The notes below the pieces were generated by a model. It saw only the letters and a program-made list of their open reading frames with translations, had not been told where the DNA came from and did not search any database. A stretch of 36,420 nucleotides of DNA, from assembly GCA_903904835.1 (NCBI GenBank), contig CAIVEI010000143.1, positions 1-36,420 on the forward strand, written 5' to 3'. The translations under genes and the position numbers were made by a program. Shown piece after piece: positions 9,794-18,327 of this stretch (the stretch's first letter is position 1; every line of letters starts with the position of its first letter). Source of the stretch: an uncultured Schlesneria sp. (GTDB lineage: Bacteria; Planctomycetota; Planctomycetia; Planctomycetales; Planctomycetaceae).

Positions 9794-10136
9794 GTTTGGT
9801 TATCCAAAAAAGCGTCACGTTGTATTGGTGAAATTCCTGGCCATTCGCCCTGCCCCAAAACCAGGATTTTTTTTCTTTCACGATCGACGATGGAACAGTC
9901 ACCGCCGATTGTAAACCGTCGCCGCGAGCAATCGATTTTGCAAACGGAAAACGAGAACAGGGCTCACTGAATCCTGACGTTGTGACGCCAGAAAAGGAAG
10001 CGCAGCCACCGCCGCAACGGTTTCGGTTCTCCGAAAGCGCAAAACATGCCTGATTTGTACGGGTTTTGCGCTAGCTTGCCAGTCGTACAAAAGCTTGCCA
10101 CCATAGAGAATGTGTTGCCAAGCAAGAAAATGAATC
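9794..10136. other. divergent intergenic region between malQ and rnd
   Basis: This 343-bp gap separates two divergent genes and should hold both promoters. I see a run of T (9868-9876, ttttttttc) but no convincing -35/-10 pair, RNA gene or repeat. Open frames crossing it show no family signal. Confidence 0.5.
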
Positions 10137-11384
10137 ATGCCAAACCCTCCAGCCACGGCTACTACGTCGATGACGTCGTCCCTCATTACCAAACAATCCG
10201 CCTTCGATGACCTGTGCGATCACATCCAAAAGTCTGGATTGGTCGCGTTCGACACCGAGTTCGTCTCGGAGCACACCTATCGTCCTGAACTGTGCCTCCT
10301 TCAATTTGCCACCAAAGAACGCTGCGTCGCGGTCGATCCGTATGAAGTCGACCATCATCGGTGGTGGGAGTTGATGGCCGACGAAAAGACGACCGTCATT
10401 ATTCACGGTGGTCGAGAAGAGGTTCGATTCTGTTTCACCCACGTTGACTTGCCGCCCAAACGCTTGTGGGATGTGCAGATTGCCGAAGGACTTCGTTCGC
10501 GCAGCTTTCCGCTAGGGTATGAAGCACTCGTCAAACGAATTCTGGGACGTACAGCACAGGGGCGTGAAACACGGACGGACTGGCGTCGTCGCCCACTTTC
10601 CGCCACGCAACTCGAATATGCACTCGATGACGTGCAGCACGTTCTCGAAATCTACGAACGTCAGCGAGCTTCCTTACAAAAGATGAAGCGGCTTTCCTGG
10701 GCAGAATCAGAGATTCAGCGGATGATTGATGAGATCGCCGCCGAGCGATCTCCAGACAGTTGGCAGCGCCTTCCGGGTCTGCATCGGCTGACTCCTCGCG
10801 AACTGGCGGTTGCCCGCGAAGTTTATCGCTGGCGAGAAAACGAAGCGGCAGCCAAAGATCGACCGATGCGAAAAATGCTGCGTGACGACCTTGTGATTGA
10901 ATTAGCGAAGCGCCGTCCAACCAGCGAATCAGATTTACTCGCGGTTCGAGACATGAACCGACCGGAATATAAGCGGGCCGCAGCGACATTGCTGGATTGC
11001 GTGGCTGCGGGGATGGCCTTGCCGAAAGAGGATTTGCCGCAGTTACCCAAATCGCTGGACGAAGATAAAGCTCACGACGAACAGGTTGTTGGACAACTAC
11101 TCGGCCTCGCTCTTGCAAATCGTTGTGCGGAACTCAACGTCGCCATGGGACTGGTTGGAAAGACGGCCGATTTGCGGCACCTCGTACGCTGGCATGTTTA
11201 CAGCGAAAAAGATGGCGAGCCACCCCGATTGACCCAAGGCTGGCGAGCAGAAGTTTGCGGTGATTTGCTGACGGATGTCCTGGCCGGAAAGATCGCCCTG
11301 CGCGTGGCCGACCCACAGTCAGACCATCCACTGGTCTTTGAGCGCCGAGATGATGTGGACCCTCCGCCCAGCGTCAAAAAGTGA
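10137..11384 (+). CDS. rnd: ribonuclease D (DEDDy 3'-5' exoribonuclease with HRDC domain)
   Basis: A 415-aa RNase D, which trims the 3' ends of tRNA precursors and other structured RNAs. The exonuclease domain (about residues 20-180) has ExoI FDTEF (Asp39, Glu41) and ExoIII YALDDVQHVL (Tyr161, Asp165). In ExoII the motif reads HGGREEVRF, with Glu95 where E. coli RNase D has Asp85; this is a conservative change. An HRDC domain spans about 205-285 (LPGLHRLTPRELAVAREVYR...). A further C-terminal stretch of about 110 residues may be the second HRDC-like domain. ATG 10137 is used; an in-frame ATG at residue 12 is an alternative. It lies divergent from malQ. Confidence 0.92.
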   Translation: MPNPPATATTSMTSSLITKQSAFDDLCDHIQKSGLVAFDTEFVSEHTYRPELCLLQFATKERCVAVDPYEVDHHRWWELMADEKTTVIIHGGREEVRFCFTHVDLPPKRLWDVQIAEGLRSRSFPLGYEALVKRILGRTAQGRETRTDWRRRPLSATQLEYALDDVQHVLEIYERQRASLQKMKRLSWAESEIQRMIDEIAAERSPDSWQRLPGLHRLTPRELAVAREVYRWRENEAAAKDRPMRKMLRDDLVIELAKRRPTSESDLLAVRDMNRPEYKRAAATLLDCVAAGMALPKEDLPQLPKSLDEDKAHDEQVVGQLLGLALANRCAELNVAMGLVGKTADLRHLVRWHVYSEKDGEPPRLTQGWRAEVCGDLLTDVLAGKIALRVADPQSDHPLVFERRDDVDPPPSVKK

Positions 11385-11460
11385 TTCGCGGATTAACAGC
11401 CGCAGAGTCACCTTAATCGCTGGATTGTGAGCAACTGAAGTTTGGATGACGCCACGTTCT

Positions 11461-11494
11461 GGGGTAAGGGGTTCAAATTTGGACACCCGACCCC
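11461..11494. repeat. short palindromic element (GGGTGTCCAAATT type), copy 2
   Basis: Read on the minus strand it shares CGGGTGTCCAAATT and terminal ACCCC with the element at 5309-5341. Its ends GGGGT and ACCCC are inverted. It lies between the convergent ends of rnd and the secreted gene at 11598. Confidence 0.5.
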
Positions 11495-11501
11495 CTCTTC
11501 G

Positions 11502-11600
11502 TCATCCGACGCGAACCAACCGGATGCGCCGGGCAACGCGCGAACGATATTCCTATTCTGAACCCATCATCCGACGCGCACCAACCGGCTGCGCCGGTTA
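11502..11600. repeat. two direct copies of a GC-rich palindromic unit, 65 bp apart
   Basis: TCATCCGACGCG then ACCAACCGG and TGCGCCGG occur at 11502-11533 and again at 11567-11600. The second copy contains a perfect hairpin on the minus strand (AACCGGC, loop GCA, GCCGGTT) that begins at the stop codon of the minus-strand gene ending at 11598. It could act as a 3'-end stem for that transcript. No T tract follows. Confidence 0.65.
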
Positions 11601-12353
11601 GCGGTAGATCCACTGGGTGTCGCCGTCGAGCAGGATTTCTCGTTCGCGTTGATCGAAGCGATCGCCGCGTCGAATGTACTTCTGCATGATGGTCTTGGTC
11701 TGGATGATCGGTGAACCATCAGGTCCATCGACCTTACGGATACTGTTGGAAAATCCCGTCATGAAAACGGTGTAACGATCTGCTTCGGGATCGATCCCAC
11801 GCCACATGGCGACACCTTCAATGGCCACTTCGTCTGGGCTGCCGGGGATAGTCGCTTCCGGAATCGGACCGACGACGCTGACGGCGCTTTTGTAATTACC
11901 TTTTTCCCGCTTGTTGATGGCGGCGAGTGCTTCAGGGATGACTTGATCAGGGAAGATTTCGTTTCGGCCATTGTCGGTGGCGACAAGTGTGAATTCCGGG
12001 ATGAACTGTTGTGGAGCCACAGGAGGATCTAAATCGTTAACAGGTGCGTTCACGTTCCCCTTCTGTTCCAGTTTGTGATTAAAGCCTCGATAAACGATGT
12101 ACCAGACGTATTCGAGCTTTTTCTGACCGGTCTTGGGATCGGTCAGCTCGACGGGGATCAATCGCATGGGCTTGAAGTAAACGTCCATGACCCAAAGGTC
12201 GTTCTGGGACGTCATTTCATCACCTGACGCGATGGCAGGAAATCGAATTTCGCCACCACGCAGAGACTGGGCACTGGCTGTGGACGAAGCACAAACGGAA
12301 ACTGCTCCCGCAAGTCCCAGTAAACAGGCGAACCGAGTTATCAACGTCTTCAT
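11598..12353 (-). CDS. secreted hypothetical protein
   Basis: I do not recognise this family. From the ATG at 12353 the product is 251 aa and starts with a textbook signal peptide (MKTLITRFACLLGLAGAVSV, cleavage after ASSTASAQ). AGGA lies about ten bases before that ATG. An in-frame start 14 codons upstream would bury the signal peptide. The mature protein has no Cys cluster, membrane helix or visible catalytic motif. The segment DLWVMDVYFKPMRLIPVEL and the ending RREILLDGDTQWIYR type of sequence suggest a beta-rich envelope protein, but that is a guess. It ends within the palindromic repeat at 11567-11600. It is separated from the upstream kinase gene by 119 bases and could share its transcript. 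Confidence 0.8.
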   Translation of the reverse strand: MKTLITRFACLLGLAGAVSVCASSTASAQSLRGGEIRFPAIASGDEMTSQNDLWVMDVYFKPMRLIPVELTDPKTGQKKLEYVWYIVYRGFNHKLEQKGNVNAPVNDLDPPVAPQQFIPEFTLVATDNGRNEIFPDQVIPEALAAINKREKGNYKSAVSVVGPIPEATIPGSPDEVAIEGVAMWRGIDPEADRYTVFMTGFSNSIRKVDGPDGSPIIQTKTIMQKYIRRGDRFDQREREILLDGDTQWIYR

Positions 12354-12472
12354 GCTGCTACTGTCCTGTGCAAAGGAACAATGCCTTAAAATCAAGGCAG
12401 ATCACCGAAAGTATTTTTTGCCAACATTCAACAATAGGATTGCGAAAAGCCCAAGGTCAAGAGGTTTCTTAA

Positions 12473-13939
12473 CTAATTGAGATCAAGTCCCGTCAACAGT
12501 TTTTCGATCGCATCTGCGCGATGGGCGACCTCAAGCACACTTCGTCGAATCTCTTCGGGATCCACCGTCGCGAGCGGATAATTGTCGACCATCACAAACA
12601 CGGATTCATTATCGATTTCGGCAATCGCGAGCGCACCATGCAGAATTTCGGCGTTAAGCCTCAAGGCCGGTTCAAAATAAACCGAAAGTGCCGGACAACA
12701 CACGCTTGAGATCTTCAAAAGCCGGTCGGCGGCCGCATGATCACTTTGTTCGACAAAAGCGGCCTGGTGTCGACCGTTAGAAAAATTCAGGTCGATCAGA
12801 TAACGCTGACCCTGCCGACTCCAACGAATTTCCGGATGATTCTCAAAAGCCTTCTGCAAGAGACTCTCGATATCTTCCGCCTGACCGAGAACCGCTTGTA
12901 ACAATTGTACGGCCTCAATACCCGACCGGGGCCGATTCTGCGGAGCCTTCGAAAGGAGCATTGCGGCACATTCGGCCATTTCCATTGGAATCGACCGCTG
13001 GAACGAGCGAAAGCTGGGAATCGGCTTATGAATGATACTCTCAATCAATTCGCTTAACGTTTCTTCGTGAAACGGCAGTTCGCCAGTCAGCAGGAAAAAA
13101 TAACAGACGCCTAAGGCATACACATCGCTGGCTTGGGTCGCCGGATGGTGCTCAAACAGTTCAGGCGCCATAAAGCTGGGGGTGCCGACAAATTCCGCTG
13201 GCTGATCCGAGTTCGCGTTGATGACAACACTTTTCGCCAGACCGAAGTCTGTGATCTTGGGAACTCCCTGATGAGTCAGGATGACATTGTCCGGCTTCAA
13301 GTCTCGGTGGAGAATTCCGGCGATGTGTGCAGCCGCCAACCCTTCAGCGATTCGCAGTGCCAGGGCAGTGGCTCGCACTGGGGTTTGTGCCCCATCTTCT
13401 TCGACCAATTCTCTGAGCGAACGCCCTGCGACAAATTCCATTTCGATGAAGTGGTAGCCTCGTTCTTCACCAATGGCATGGACGGTGACGATATTGGGAT
13501 GGTTCAATGCGGCTGCCGCCTGACCCTCATTCATGAACCGGGTGACATAGGCAGGATCACTTTCTGCCAGGGCTGGAGGGAGAATTTTGAGAGCACATTT
13601 TCGCCGCAAATCACGATGACGGGCCAGATAAACGCGCCCCATCGCCCCTGCCCCGAGCAGTGCTTCGATATCATAGACACCAAGTTGTTGACCGATCAGT
13701 TGGTCGACTTCTGTCGCTTGTGATGCTTTTGGGCCAGCCCCCTTTGCTCCGTCGTGCGAGTCCTTTCCGTCATGAAGTATCGTATTTCCAAAACTATCGA
13801 CTTCTGATTTCAGCAATTGACCGCAACTTGGGCACTCTTGTAATCGGTTTTCAGGGACGTAGGAAAACTGGCAACTTGGGCAAAACGCTGCCGTAAACAG
13901 TCGAGTGTTCGGACCGGGATGTCGAGTCGGATCAGTCAT
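12473..13939 (-). CDS. Ser/Thr protein kinase with N-terminal zinc ribbon
   Basis: A Hanks-type (PknB-like) kinase of 488 aa that phosphorylates Ser/Thr on target proteins. From ATG 13939 an N-terminal zinc ribbon has CPSC (residues 20-23) and CPSCG (36-40). The kinase domain runs about 88-350, with glycine loop GAGAMGRVYLA, ATP-anchoring Lys118 in CALKIL, catalytic loop HRDLKPDN (211-218), DFG (231-233) and GTPSFMAPE. All catalytic residues are intact. The C-terminal 140 residues carry no domain I recognise, and there is no transmembrane helix, so this is probably a cytoplasmic kinase. TTG 13948 is an alternative start. Substrates cannot be inferred; the dynamin-like GTPase gene lies immediately upstream on the same strand. 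Confidence 0.93.
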   Translation of the reverse strand: MTDPTRHPGPNTRLFTAAFCPSCQFSYVPENRLQECPSCGQLLKSEVDSFGNTILHDGKDSHDGAKGAGPKASQATEVDQLIGQQLGVYDIEALLGAGAMGRVYLARHRDLRRKCALKILPPALAESDPAYVTRFMNEGQAAAALNHPNIVTVHAIGEERGYHFIEMEFVAGRSLRELVEEDGAQTPVRATALALRIAEGLAAAHIAGILHRDLKPDNVILTHQGVPKITDFGLAKSVVINANSDQPAEFVGTPSFMAPELFEHHPATQASDVYALGVCYFFLLTGELPFHEETLSELIESIIHKPIPSFRSFQRSIPMEMAECAAMLLSKAPQNRPRSGIEAVQLLQAVLGQAEDIESLLQKAFENHPEIRWSRQGQRYLIDLNFSNGRHQAAFVEQSDHAAADRLLKISSVCCPALSVYFEPALRLNAEILHGALAIAEIDNESVFVMVDNYPLATVDPEEIRRSVLEVAHRADAIEKLLTGLDLN

Positions 13940-14031
13940 GGCCTGCAATTCATGGAAGCGACTGTTTCAGCCGTTTTCGGTCAAATTGATTTCACAATTG
14001 TCACTCGCCCACCCTGCTTTCGTCAATCAGC

Positions 14032-16077
14032 TCAGATGCCGTCGGGCTGTTTGCGCGGCGAGTTAACGGCAGAAGATATCTCTGTTCCGATCATACCAAC
14101 CAAACGGCCTTCGAACTGTTGGATCAGCCCTTCGACCTCGTGGAATACTTCGGATTCCGGAATGATCGCTCCGGCGTGAAGTTCATCAACCATGTCGCCC
14201 AGCAGGCGTTCTCGAAGTTTCGTCGTCAACCATTCCTCGCGTCTGGCTTTGAATTTCTGATGCAATTGCAGCAGCCACGCCTTCACCTGGCTGAGCACGC
14301 TGGTTGCAGTGTCGACGGCCGCATTTCCGGCGACCGTCGTTCCGGCAGCCACGGTCGCATCAACCGCGACATGTGTCAGGGACTGCGAAGCGGCGTGGAC
14401 TAACATGTGTTCTGCACCGAATGCACCGCCAAACGCCAACAGCAGAGTCAGAACGGGTCGAGCCACCGCAGCGGCCCGGTCAGCATTTCGAATGACTTTA
14501 AACAACCGTTCCCGGTCAGTTCGCATCGCGGTCATCTCGGTATCAACCAGCGATTCGATCAATTTTTCGAAATCAAATTCGTCATGTTCTTTTCTCAACT
14601 GTTCGATGACCGATTCACAGGTTGTACCACTGAGAAGTCGATCGAGACGACTGGTCAAAAGCTCGTTGCCCAGCGTGGTGATGACTCGCAATTGATCGTA
14701 AACCTGCTGCAATACGCGAACAATGGCATCCCATTCTGCCCGACGATACTCATCGAGAGGCTGGACTGGCTGCCCCCAGATGCGTTCCCGAACGACTCGC
14801 ACGCCGCCACTCATCCATCGACCAACATGCGCGTAGAACCCGTGGACACTGGATGTCCAGACCTCGCGATGGCCGTCCCACCAGTGCCACATTTCGTCGA
14901 CGATCAGCGAATTCGGTGGCGCGGGCCAGTCTGAATGCCGAATCAGGCTGCGCGAAGCAAACACTTCCGCTGCGTCCCGAAATTGCTGACTGCGCTGTTG
15001 AATGTCTCGCAAATAGTGGGGTGCTCCGGTCTCGTTCGCGACGAGCCGTCTTAAAGAACCACGTAGCGTCCTCAGTTTAATCTCGTCGAAACGAAGCTGG
15101 GAAAGAACACTTCTTAATTGCACTGGTTCAGGTGCCGTTCCGTCGTTTGGCCTTTGGGCGGGAGTAGAATCAGTGGCGGGAACAACGGGCTGATCGTTGC
15201 TGCCTGAACCGGAAATCGGTTGTTTAACCGGCCAGGTTCGCTCTTCGAATCTCAGCCGAATGGCTTCTGCCGCTTTGCGATCGTTAGGAGCGAGATAAAC
15301 AAATTCCGGCTGCAGGCCGGTTTCCCCACAAAAAGTGTTCAGCCAAAGGGGCCAATACGGCTCGTCATCGGGAAGCTCGACCTGATTAAACACGATCAAT
15401 GCGGCCTTATCCTCTTCCGCAGCCTTGCGAAAGAACTGCTTGACCGCCGCGTCGTTGTATTTTTGCTGCGTCAAAACCGCGACAAGCACATCGGCTGCCT
15501 GCCGAACTGCATCAGCTCGCTGCCAGTTGATGGGAGCGTCGCTGTCCACATCGGGAGTGTCCAAAATGACAAGGTTTGGCGGGACATCACGACTCGTTCG
15601 CCAGAACAGACAATGCTCGCTGTAACTGGCCAGAGCCTCGTCACTGTCAGTCCAAGGCCTCAGCTCAAATGCCGGAAACAGGGATTGCAAATCGTGCCGT
15701 GCGGTAAATCCATCAGGAATCAGGCAGACCGGATGCTTCGTTCCAGAAGCCAAAGGACTGCTCGAACTCGCTCGAAAACCCGCGATATGGTTAAAAACGA
15801 CACTCTTACCGATATTCGTCCCGCCCACGACAGCCACGATCAAATAGGTGTTATCTTCAAGCTGCGGTAGGAGTTTACGAACCAGAAGGTCAAACCAGTC
15901 GCGGCCGGCGAGGGGTTCCAATTGAAGTGATTTTGACTGCTCCTCCAGTCGATCCAAGGCCTGTGCCAATTGCCGCCCGAGTGAACCAAATGAGGAAAGA
16001 CTTGTCGATTCACCCGTGAACGTGTCGGGAGGAACAACCGTGGAATCCAATCCAATAGTGGGCAACGAATCAATCAT
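14032..16077 (-). CDS. large dynamin-like / P-loop GTPase with hydrophobic C-terminal segment
   Basis: A 681-aa GTPase. The P-loop is VVGGTNIGKSVVFNHIAG (Walker A residues 85-92), the G3 motif is VILDTPDVDSD (Asp173) and the G4-like motif is FNQVELPDD (Asn231). The sequence HPVCLIPDGF between G1 and G3 may be the switch I region. A hydrophobic, Ala/Gly-rich segment near residues 525-585 (VLTLLLAFGGAFGAEHML; VAVDATVAAGTTVAG) resembles the membrane-inserting part of bacterial dynamin-like proteins. It is followed by a charged helical tail. Mechanochemical membrane work is a plausible family-level role but not shown. It reads into the zinc-ribbon kinase gene after 92 bases on the same strand, so co-transcription is likely. 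Confidence 0.85.
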   Translation of the reverse strand: MIDSLPTIGLDSTVVPPDTFTGESTSLSSFGSLGRQLAQALDRLEEQSKSLQLEPLAGRDWFDLLVRKLLPQLEDNTYLIVAVVGGTNIGKSVVFNHIAGFRASSSSPLASGTKHPVCLIPDGFTARHDLQSLFPAFELRPWTDSDEALASYSEHCLFWRTSRDVPPNLVILDTPDVDSDAPINWQRADAVRQAADVLVAVLTQQKYNDAAVKQFFRKAAEEDKAALIVFNQVELPDDEPYWPLWLNTFCGETGLQPEFVYLAPNDRKAAEAIRLRFEERTWPVKQPISGSGSNDQPVVPATDSTPAQRPNDGTAPEPVQLRSVLSQLRFDEIKLRTLRGSLRRLVANETGAPHYLRDIQQRSQQFRDAAEVFASRSLIRHSDWPAPPNSLIVDEMWHWWDGHREVWTSSVHGFYAHVGRWMSGGVRVVRERIWGQPVQPLDEYRRAEWDAIVRVLQQVYDQLRVITTLGNELLTSRLDRLLSGTTCESVIEQLRKEHDEFDFEKLIESLVDTEMTAMRTDRERLFKVIRNADRAAAVARPVLTLLLAFGGAFGAEHMLVHAASQSLTHVAVDATVAAGTTVAGNAAVDTATSVLSQVKAWLLQLHQKFKARREEWLTTKLRERLLGDMVDELHAGAIIPESEVFHEVEGLIQQFEGRLVGMIGTEISSAVNSPRKQPDGI

Positions 16078-16151
16078 GAATACAGACTACCTTGACCGTC
16101 TTGTTTTTACAAAACTCTCGCGGGGTGTGAGTTGCCAACCTTCTCAATAGC

Positions 16152-16250
16152 TATGCCAATTGCATCGGAGTCTTCGGAGACGCATTGATCTTCTCGCAAT
16201 GATGGTCAACGAGCACCGTGTGACCGAAGACGGTCATGCAGTGGCACAAG
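16152..16250. repeat. dispersed palindromic repeat, copy 2
   Basis: It shares TGCATCGGAGTCTTC, GAGACGCA, GACCGAAGACGGT and the end CAGTGGCAC with the copy at 1629-1715. The left end is degraded (ATGCCAATTG in place of GTGCCACTG). It occupies the 311-bp gap between the divergent GTPase and PIN-TRAM genes. The remaining gap sequence shows no gene. Confidence 0.72.
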
Positions 16251-16388
16251 ACGCAAACCTTAATTGTTGACAAAGCTGTCGAATCTCGTTGGGATGTCTC
16301 TGTACTGGTGAGACCCCGACGTGTTGTCTATACTCTGTCACATTCTTCCAAAGCATAAAAATTAAACACCTCAGGGTTGGGTTTCGAT

Positions 16389-17468
16389 ATGTTAATATTT
16401 CTGCGCGTTACGTATGTCTTGATCTGTGCAGGAGCTGCGGTTGCTCTGGTGCAAAATCCGATGGCACCTGAATTTATCAAGAAGTATGCCGCGCTGTCGT
16501 TTATCTTGATCATGTTGCTGACTCAAATTGTCACGTTCATCGACATTCTGTTCCCACGGAAGCGACTGGATGTGATCTCTGCCATCTATTTCGGGCTTTT
16601 AGTCGGCTGGCTTCTGGCATTTCAACTGCAATATGCGGCTCAGGCATTTATGACGTCAATCGGTGTCGGCATTCAAAAGGATGCTGAGGGAAACAACCTT
16701 CAGGGTGAGAATCCTTACGCCCGCGTGATTGGCGGTATTGCCGGGATCATGTTGCCCTATATGTGTATCTCGTTCCTTCTGCAAACCAAGGACGACTTTC
16801 GCTTTGTGATTCCGTATGTCGAATTTGCCAAAGAGATTAAAGGAGGGCGACCTCTGATCATCGACACCAGTGCCCTGATCGACGGACGAATTGCTGATGT
16901 CATGGACACAAGTATCTTCGACACAGAATTAATCGTTCCCAGTTTCGTTCTCGAAGAATTGCAAAATATTGCTGACAGTCAGGACAAAAATCGAAGAACT
17001 CGCGGCCGACGTGGTCTGGACGTGCTCACAAAACTTCAGCAGAAACCTAAAGTTGAAATTCGGATGCTCGAAGTCAGGGAAAAGGACGATCTCGACCATA
17101 CTGTCGATCAGCGGATCGTCTCTCTGGCAAAACGAATGAGTGGCCGAGTCGTGACGAACGATTTCAATTTGAACAAGGTTGCCAGTGTTCAAGGTGTTGA
17201 CGTCATTAACCTTAATGATGTGGCAAACGCGTTGAAGCCACGGTATTTGCCTGGAGAACAGTTACATATTAAAGTGATGCGGGAAGGGGAATCGTTTGGC
17301 CAGGGTGTTGGATACCTGGACGACGGGACAATGGTCGTCTGCGAACAGGCTTCGACATTGCTGGGTAAAGAGATCGATGTCGTAGTGACCAGCATGCTTC
17401 AGAACAGTGCCGGTCGAATGATTTTTGGACGCCTCTTGAATCCACCGGGGCCTACCGCTCGCACCTGA
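16389..17468 (+). CDS. membrane PIN-TRAM domain protein (YacL-like putative RNase)
   Basis: A 359-aa protein with about four N-terminal membrane helices (LIFLRVTYVLICAGAAVALV; FILIMLLTQIVTFIDIL; ISAIYFGLLVGWLLAF; GGIAGIMLPYMCISFLL). A cytoplasmic PIN nuclease domain follows, with acidic residues in LIIDTSALIDGRIAD, VLEELQ and VVTNDFNLNK. A C-terminal TRAM RNA-binding domain (about the last 70 residues, GEQLHIKVMREGESFGQGVG) ends the protein. This order matches Bacillus YacL and relatives. Function in this lineage is not established; RNA cleavage is a family inference. ATG 16389 is preferred; an in-frame TTG at 16377 is an alternative. lexA follows after 48 bases on the same strand, so the two may be co-transcribed. 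Confidence 0.92.
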   Translation: MLIFLRVTYVLICAGAAVALVQNPMAPEFIKKYAALSFILIMLLTQIVTFIDILFPRKRLDVISAIYFGLLVGWLLAFQLQYAAQAFMTSIGVGIQKDAEGNNLQGENPYARVIGGIAGIMLPYMCISFLLQTKDDFRFVIPYVEFAKEIKGGRPLIIDTSALIDGRIADVMDTSIFDTELIVPSFVLEELQNIADSQDKNRRTRGRRGLDVLTKLQQKPKVEIRMLEVREKDDLDHTVDQRIVSLAKRMSGRVVTNDFNLNKVASVQGVDVINLNDVANALKPRYLPGEQLHIKVMREGESFGQGVGYLDDGTMVVCEQASTLLGKEIDVVVTSMLQNSAGRMIFGRLLNPPGPTART

Positions 17469-17516
17469 CTGCTGCTTAACGGCAAATGATTTGTTCATAA
17501 TCAAAAAGGATGTCGA

Positions 17517-18230
17517 TTGTCCAAATCCGTTGTGAAACCTGTCAAGTCGAAGCCTCCCAAAGGCGACTCGTCAAAGTCCGCGCAGAAGCGGGGACGAGGT
17601 CGGCCGATTATTGAGACACTGACTCCGTCGCAAGAGCGCCTGCTCGTTGCGATCCAGGACCATATTAATCGCGAAGGGATGTCGCCCACACTACGCGAAC
17701 TGGCCGATCATCTGGAACAAGGTGTCGCGAGTATCTATAAGCTGATTCAGCGAATGGAGCGGAACGGCTTTGTCAGCCGTAGTTCCGGAAAATCACGCAG
17801 TCTGGTGGTTTTACGGACGGCAGACGAGCCACAACTGGCAGGTTTGGTGGCAATCCCCCTGTTGGGGACCGTTGCAGCCGGAATACCGATGTTTGCACCT
17901 GAAAATCGACTGGGTGAATTGCTTGTCGATGCTGCATCAGTTCGGACCGGTCGGCACTTTGCGCTCACGGTATCGGGACAAAGCATGATCGACGCCGGAA
18001 TCCATTCCGGCGACATGCTTGTCGTCAGGCAGCAGCCCCTGGCCGATCATCGTGATATCGTTGTGGCCCTGCTGAACGACGAAGCAACGGTGAAACGTTT
18101 GCATTATCGCAACGGCGAAATCTCGCTACTACCAGAAAACACTCGATTTAAGCCTATCCCAGTCGGCCCCGAAGACGATTTCCGAATCGTCGGCAAGGTC
18201 GTTGCCGTAAGGCGCGCGGCAAAGAAATAA
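17517..18230 (+). CDS. lexA: LexA family SOS repressor
   Basis: A 237-aa LexA, longer than the usual 200 because of a basic Lys/Pro-rich N-terminal extension of about 30 residues. A winged helix-turn-helix (TPSQERLLVAIQDHI, MSPTLRELADHL, IYKLIQRMERNGFV) is followed by the S24 autoprotease domain. The cleavage bond is Ala121-Gly122 (GTVAAGIP), and the catalytic dyad is Ser156 (SGQSMIDAGI) and Lys193 (EATVKRL). The spacing between these sites equals that of E. coli LexA (34 and 37 residues). The start is a TTG supported by AAAAGGA ending seven bases upstream; no ATG is available in frame nearby. It probably represses DNA-damage genes until RecA triggers self-cleavage. I did not find a confident SOS box. 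Confidence 0.95.
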   Translation: MSKSVVKPVKSKPPKGDSSKSAQKRGRGRPIIETLTPSQERLLVAIQDHINREGMSPTLRELADHLEQGVASIYKLIQRMERNGFVSRSSGKSRSLVVLRTADEPQLAGLVAIPLLGTVAAGIPMFAPENRLGELLVDAASVRTGRHFALTVSGQSMIDAGIHSGDMLVVRQQPLADHRDIVVALLNDEATVKRLHYRNGEISLLPENTRFKPIPVGPEDDFRIVGKVVAVRRAAKK

Positions 18231-18237
18231 ACACTGT

Positions 18238-18290
18238 CTTGTGCGGGTCTCCTGACCCCGCAAAAGAAACCGACCGAAGGTCTCCTCTTA
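18238..18290. repeat. dispersed hairpin repeat (GGTCTCCTGACCCC type), copy 1
   Basis: TTGTGCGGGTCTCCTGACCC folds into a short stem (GCGGGTC with GACCCCGC, one bulge). The same words occur inverted at 35111-35139. It lies just after lexA and could serve as a 3' stem, but A residues follow it and not T, so it is not an intrinsic terminator for the plus strand. Confidence 0.55.
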
Positions 18291-18327
18291 ATTTCTTCGA
18301 ATCCCTATCACGTACGACAATAGTCCC

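Noticed and set aside
18238-18262. Intrinsic terminator after lexA
   Set aside because: The stem is short and bulged, is followed by A residues with no T run, and matches a dispersed repeat.
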